Shown one piece after another: positions 6,833 to 10,212 of a stretch of 10,212 nt of DNA; within the stretch, counting starts at the first letter, position 1, and each line of letters begins with the position of its first letter. Source of the stretch: Acinetobacter sp. (GTDB taxonomy: Bacteria > Pseudomonadota > Gammaproteobacteria > Pseudomonadales > Moraxellaceae); assembly GCA_030152605.1 (NCBI GenBank), contig JASLJB010000202.1:1-10212 (forward strand), read 5' to 3'. The position numbers and the translations under genes are program-made. The notes under the pieces are model-generated. The model saw only the letters and a program-made list of their open reading frames with translations. It ran no database searches and had not been told where the DNA came from.

Positions 6833-8116
6833 TTAGAGGATAGGTTTTAGATCGGATGGATGAGATACACCGGCCCATTGCGCAATTTGCGCTTGCACCA
6901 ATAAATACTCTAATGTTGCATCCCTAAAATCATTGCGTGCAGCCACTTCTGCGGCCTCGATATTGGCCAGTTCGTTATAGGCATCCAGCACATCGATCAA
7001 TGTTCGACGCGCAATTTTGAATTGTTGCTCATAAGCCCATACCACTTCTTTTTGCGATTGAATATATTGATGTGCCAATTGCGCACGCTGTTCATTTTGT
7101 GTCATGTCAAAGACCGCAGTTCGACTGCGTTCAATCGAGTCTCTTAAGGTCTGTTGCATACGTGATTCAGCCGCAATCATGCTTTGATTTTTTTGTGAGA
7201 CTTTATGTTTTGAGCCGAGGTTAAATACATCCCAAGACACTCTTAAATAAATCTCTTTATTATCCGGTGTGGCAGTCCCTTCTAAATTTAAGGCAGGCTT
7301 ACGTGCTGCCTCGGAGACTTTGACATCATCAAGTGCACTTTCACGCTCTGCTTTTTGTGCCAGATAGGCTGGGGTTTTATCAAATTCTGCACGATGAAAA
7401 TGTGCAATCAGGTCTTTTGAGCTGACCTCTTGAAATGGATCAACAATGCTGTCCGGAGATAAAAACTCATCGGTATACACCCCGAGTCGACTGATCGCCA
7501 AACCCAGTGTGCGACGTAACTCTGAAATACCCGTTTCTACGCGGAGTCGCCGTGCTTGTGCCTGTACCAGTTCACTGCGTCGACCCGCATCATGTTGTAC
7601 GATGATGTTTAGATCACGCAGCATTTTGTCATGACGTTTTAAATTGCGTTCTGCCACGATGAGCGACTCTCTCGCCCTTAAAGCAGTTAAATATAGAGTA
7701 CTGATTTTATAACCGAGATCTTCTCGGGTTTGATCGGACATGTGCTGAAAGTAAATTTCCTTATTTTTATCTCGATCAACAGCTGCCTCGATCCCGCCCC
7801 ATGCATACACATTCACTGCCGCCCTAATCCCCGGTGCAAAACTGGTTTCACGGGCATTACTTTCATATTTATGATCTTGGCCTAATACCTGTGTGCCAAT
7901 CACACTCACGACGGGATAATGTTCAGCCTTGCTGGCTTGCATGGTGCTATGCGCAAATGACACATTTGCTTGTGCTTCCTGTATCACGGGATCATGAACC
8001 AATGCTTGTTTTAAGATCTCTTTTAGCGGTGCTGCATGTGCCCACGAGCCATACATTGCGAATACGCTATTCAGACTCAAACATAGAATCAGTGACAATT
8101 GTTTATTGATGTGCAT
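6833..8116 (-). CDS. TolC-like outer membrane channel of the first T1SS module
   Basis: A 427-residue OEP/TolC-family protein, about the usual length for LapE/TolC partners of type I exporters. A signal peptide is clear: basic start, hydrophobic 7-20, and likely cleavage after SWAHA (24-28). The first OEP repeat begins PLKEILKQAL (30-39) and has HYPVVSVIG (66-74). The second begins near 245 and has KPALNLEG (273-280). The C-terminal helix motif FKIARRTLIDVLDAYNELA (366-384) resembles the motif at the end of the other TolC homologue in this window, but the two proteins are otherwise strongly diverged. The ATG at 8116 is required for the signal peptide, although its Shine-Dalgarno is poor. It lies 113 bases after the adhesin stop codon, behind a strong hairpin, and 34 bases ahead of the ABC exporter. 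Partnership with the exporter and fusion protein below it is inferred from the operon. Confidence 0.94.
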   Translation of the reverse strand: MHINKQLSLILCLSLNSVFAMYGSWAHAAPLKEILKQALVHDPVIQEAQANVSFAHSTMQASKAEHYPVVSVIGTQVLGQDHKYESNARETSFAPGIRAAVNVYAWGGIEAAVDRDKNKEIYFQHMSDQTREDLGYKISTLYLTALRARESLIVAERNLKRHDKMLRDLNIIVQHDAGRRSELVQAQARRLRVETGISELRRTLGLAISRLGVYTDEFLSPDSIVDPFQEVSSKDLIAHFHRAEFDKTPAYLAQKAERESALDDVKVSEAARKPALNLEGTATPDNKEIYLRVSWDVFNLGSKHKVSQKNQSMIAAESRMQQTLRDSIERSRTAVFDMTQNEQRAQLAHQYIQSQKEVVWAYEQQFKIARRTLIDVLDAYNELANIEAAEVAARNDFRDATLEYLLVQAQIAQWAGVSHPSDLKPIL

Positions 8117-8160
8117 AAGTGAATTCTGTTGACTTTGCGATGTCGTCGATTAAAACCATC

Positions 8161-8198
8161 AAAGCACCCCCTGCATAAATGAATGCAGAGGATGCTTT
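8161..8198 (-). terminator. Long hairpin between the adhesin gene and the exporter genes (possible partial terminator)
   Basis: AAAGCACCCCCTGCAT (8161-8176) and ATGCAGAGGATGCTTT (8183-8198) form a 16-bp stem around a 6-base loop. In the minus-strand transcript all positions pair, counting two G-U pairs; a further ATC/GAT (8158-8160 with 8200-8202) extends it past a single bulge. A short TTTT follows five bases after the stem on the minus strand, so it could be an intrinsic terminator with readthrough, letting a small fraction of adhesin transcripts continue into the exporter genes. mRNA 3'-end protection is an alternative. Confidence 0.6.
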
Positions 8199-8210
8199 TG
8201 ATTCAAATTA

Positions 8211-8236
8211 AATTTAAATCAGATTAGATTTAAATT
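8211..8236. repeat. Perfect AT-rich inverted repeat spanning the adhesin stop codon
   Basis: AATTTAAATC (8211-8220) and GATTTAAATT (8227-8236) are perfect 10-base inverted repeats around the 6-base spacer AGATTA. The right arm contains the adhesin stop codon (TAA, 8232-8230) and the Ile codon before it. The arms are nearly all A/T, so RNA pairing would be weak and a protein-binding site is also possible. Confidence 0.45.
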
Positions 8237-10212
8237 AAGTTAGGTTGCTCAGCACTTAGTTGATCCAAGTGTTGTGACAAGTTGAAGTTATTACTACTGA
8301 CTGGCTCAGCTGCATTTGGCAGATTTGCAAAGGCATCTAAGGTGTTTTCAGCAGCATTGAAGACATCGAGATCATTGAGTTGATCATCCATGTTCAATAC
8401 AGAACGAGATTTGCCATAAGTACCGGCTTCAGGGATCGCTTGGATATCAATCACTAAGTCACTGCTTGACCGATCACCATCTTTATCGACAAGCGTGAAT
8501 GTAAACTCTTCATGCGTCATATCTTTTGGACGGCTTGCAGCTGGGCTATAGCTAAATTCACCGAACTGATCTTCGGACATATGCAGTGACAGTGTACTGC
8601 CGATAGCGGTTTCAACTATTAACAAGCCATTGCCGCCATCTTTAAAAGTGCCCGTACTGCTGCTTATTTCCTGAGTCTCGTAGTCATAGCTAAAGCTATC
8701 CTCACCTACAGTAAAGATGAACTTACTTGCACCATCCGCACCAAAATAAGAAACTTGATTACCGAGTGCGTCATGACTGATCGACCCTTGGGTGAGCAAG
8801 TTTTCAGGAACTAAGCCTGCCAAAATTGTTCCGAGATCTGACATGTCAAGCAATACAATCACATCATTCGCAGTATCTGGATTGGTACCCGTCTGTCCGT
8901 CATATGCAATTGGCTTCAAGTAAGCCTCGCCGAGATCCATCTCAGGGCCGATACCTACCGCAATGGCTTTCATGTTTTGCTCTTTTAAGAACGCAGTCCA
9001 CTTATCTTCACCAATGTCACTATAGATATATCCAGGTATATAGTCTGCAGGCGATTCTGGTTGAATTCCCTCTACACCACTGGAACCATTGCCCATGTTA
9101 GGAATACCATCACTGACAAAGAACATCGTGTTATGCACTTCGGCACCTTTGACCTCAACTGGACCCGCGCCTTTATTATTGAGATAGCTATTGAGCACTT
9201 CTTGTAATGCAGCATCATAGTTGGTATTTACCCCTATGCTTTCCCAAGATGGTCTGAGTGATGAATCACGCAGCCCTTCAATGATTTTCTTTGCATCACT
9301 CAAGGACACCCACGTCTCAGATGAGTCATAAAGATCAATATGTTGAGCGCTATCAGCGAATGCAGAGAAATTTACTTTAACCTCACCTTTATCCGGTGCC
9401 ACACTATCTAAACGCTCTTGATATTGATCCAACATGGTCTCAATTGCATCAACTGCAACTTCATAACGGGTTTTTGTTGCGCCAGTCTCTGGATCAATTA
9501 CGCCACTATCTCTACCGCCCATACTGCTCGATAGATCCAAACTAATCACAACGTTGGCATAGAAAGTCGTATCACTACCGACGGTCGCATTTGCTGTGAA
9601 TGATACTGCAGTATCATCCTCAATGGTCACGATAAGGTTACTATCAGCGATGTTACTGCTAATTGCGAAGTCAAGGTCCAAACTATCTTCTTGCCCCAGT
9701 TGGATATGATCGACCGGCCCTTGAAGTTCAATCTCATACGGTACGGTGGTTTTACCATTGCTACTGATAGGCGTACCTAGCGTAACAGTCATGATCTCTT
9801 GACCAGAAGTTGTTTTACCAACAACTGTTCCTTCAGCCGTTTTCTCCCAAACCACAGGCTCACCACCAGAGGTGATCTGTGCTGTTGGAAGCGCAATGGC
9901 GAGATCGGTGACTGCTTCATTGCCAGGATTGTCTAGGCTTATCTCACCCTTAACGATGGCAGGTGTAGAAGCACCACTTAGATCAGCCTCTTTCACTGTC
10001 TCATTGACTACTTCAGGCGCAACCACTTCAATCACAACTTTCGCTGGATTTGAAGGCTGACCATCATTGTCCTTTACCGTGTATTCAAAGGTGTCTTCGC
10101 CGCTGAAACCAGGGTTTGGCGTATAAGTCACTTTACCGGTGATTGGGTCAACCGTGACTGTGCCATTTTCTGGTGGTGTTTTAATTACCACGGTTTTCGG
10201 ATCAATCACACC
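8230..10212 (-). CDS. Giant T1SS-exported adhesin (Bap/LapA-like), C-terminal part with VWA domain
   Basis: The frame is open from the right edge to the TAA at 8230, giving 660 codons; the true start lies beyond the window. Counting from the GTG at 10209 (an ordinary Val codon), residues 1-65 are the end of an Ig/cadherin-like module (NGTVTVDPITGKVTYTP, then DTFEYTVKDNDG) of the type repeated in Bap-like adhesins. Residues 66-205 form a beta-rich linker domain. Residues 216-465 are a VWA domain with a full metal-dependent adhesion site: DLSSS at 225-229, Thr329 and Asp367 in VSDG. Residues 475-590 form another beta module ending FTLVDKDGDRSSSDLVIDIQ, like T1SS-143/VCBS-type repeats. The last 70 residues are Asp/Asn/Leu-rich and likely carry the C-terminal secretion signal. 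No RTX nonapeptides (GGxGxD) are visible in this part. A TolC-ABC-HlyD exporter lies directly downstream. A role in surface adhesion or biofilm is family inference. Confidence 0.92.
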   Translation of the reverse strand, partial: GVIDPKTVVIKTPPENGTVTVDPITGKVTYTPNPGFSGEDTFEYTVKDNDGQPSNPAKVVIEVVAPEVVNETVKEADLSGASTPAIVKGEISLDNPGNEAVTDLAIALPTAQITSGGEPVVWEKTAEGTVVGKTTSGQEIMTVTLGTPISSNGKTTVPYEIELQGPVDHIQLGQEDSLDLDFAISSNIADSNLIVTIEDDTAVSFTANATVGSDTTFYANVVISLDLSSSMGGRDSGVIDPETGATKTRYEVAVDAIETMLDQYQERLDSVAPDKGEVKVNFSAFADSAQHIDLYDSSETWVSLSDAKKIIEGLRDSSLRPSWESIGVNTNYDAALQEVLNSYLNNKGAGPVEVKGAEVHNTMFFVSDGIPNMGNGSSGVEGIQPESPADYIPGYIYSDIGEDKWTAFLKEQNMKAIAVGIGPEMDLGEAYLKPIAYDGQTGTNPDTANDVIVLLDMSDLGTILAGLVPENLLTQGSISHDALGNQVSYFGADGASKFIFTVGEDSFSYDYETQEISSSTGTFKDGGNGLLIVETAIGSTLSLHMSEDQFGEFSYSPAASRPKDMTHEEFTFTLVDKDGDRSSSDLVIDIQAIPEAGTYGKSRSVLNMDDQLNDLDVFNAAENTLDAFANLPNAAEPVSSNNFNLSQHLDQLSAEQPNLI

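Noticed and set aside
10207..10209. Apparent start codon of the adhesin at 10209
   Set aside because: It is a GTG (Val) inside an Ig/cadherin-like beta strand, and the frame stays open to the window edge; it is not a real start.
1..10212. CRISPR arrays, tRNA or rRNA genes, riboswitches
   Set aside because: No regularly spaced repeats, no tRNA-like cloverleaf and no rRNA sequence were seen; nearly all of the window is protein coding.

Overview
The window reads as part of a type I secretion (T1SS) / giant-adhesin locus from a gammaproteobacterium, most probably Acinetobacter or a close relative. That assignment is inferred from moderate-to-low GC coding DNA, very AT-rich intergenic DNA, a LapB/LapC/TolC-type exporter beside a Bap/LapA-like surface protein, and an IS630-type ORF of a kind I associate with Acinetobacter. 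No database search was possible.

All T1SS genes lie on the minus strand, so the region reads right to left. From 10212 down to 8230 is the 3' part of a very large adhesin gene: the end of an Ig/cadherin-like module, a linker domain, a von Willebrand factor A (VWA) domain with a complete MIDAS, a further beta-rich module and a C-terminal secretion tail. It is followed by a strong hairpin (8161-8198), a TolC-like outer membrane channel (8116-6833), a LapB-like ABC exporter (6798-4618), a pair of short hairpins (4577-4611) and an HlyD/LapC-like membrane fusion protein (4537-3305). These form a complete three-part exporter just downstream of its probable substrate. The operon ends in hairpins at 3289-3319 and 3233-3282.

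Between 3284 and 2889, on the plus strand and convergent with the exporter operon, lies a 131-codon ORF matching only the N-terminal helix-turn-helix half of an IS630-type transposase. Its last 16 codons coincide with the terminator of the opposing operon, which suggests a truncated insertion-sequence remnant. The 646-base gap 2243-2888 is very AT-rich and holds no convincing gene, but contains dyads and a possible promoter.

From 2242 to the left edge a second set begins on the minus strand: a longer, diverged TolC-like channel (2242-611) translationally coupled through an ATGA overlap to a second LapB-like ABC exporter (614 to beyond base 1). A second membrane fusion protein would be expected off the left edge. 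The window thus holds two tandem T1SS modules that may serve the same adhesin or different substrates.
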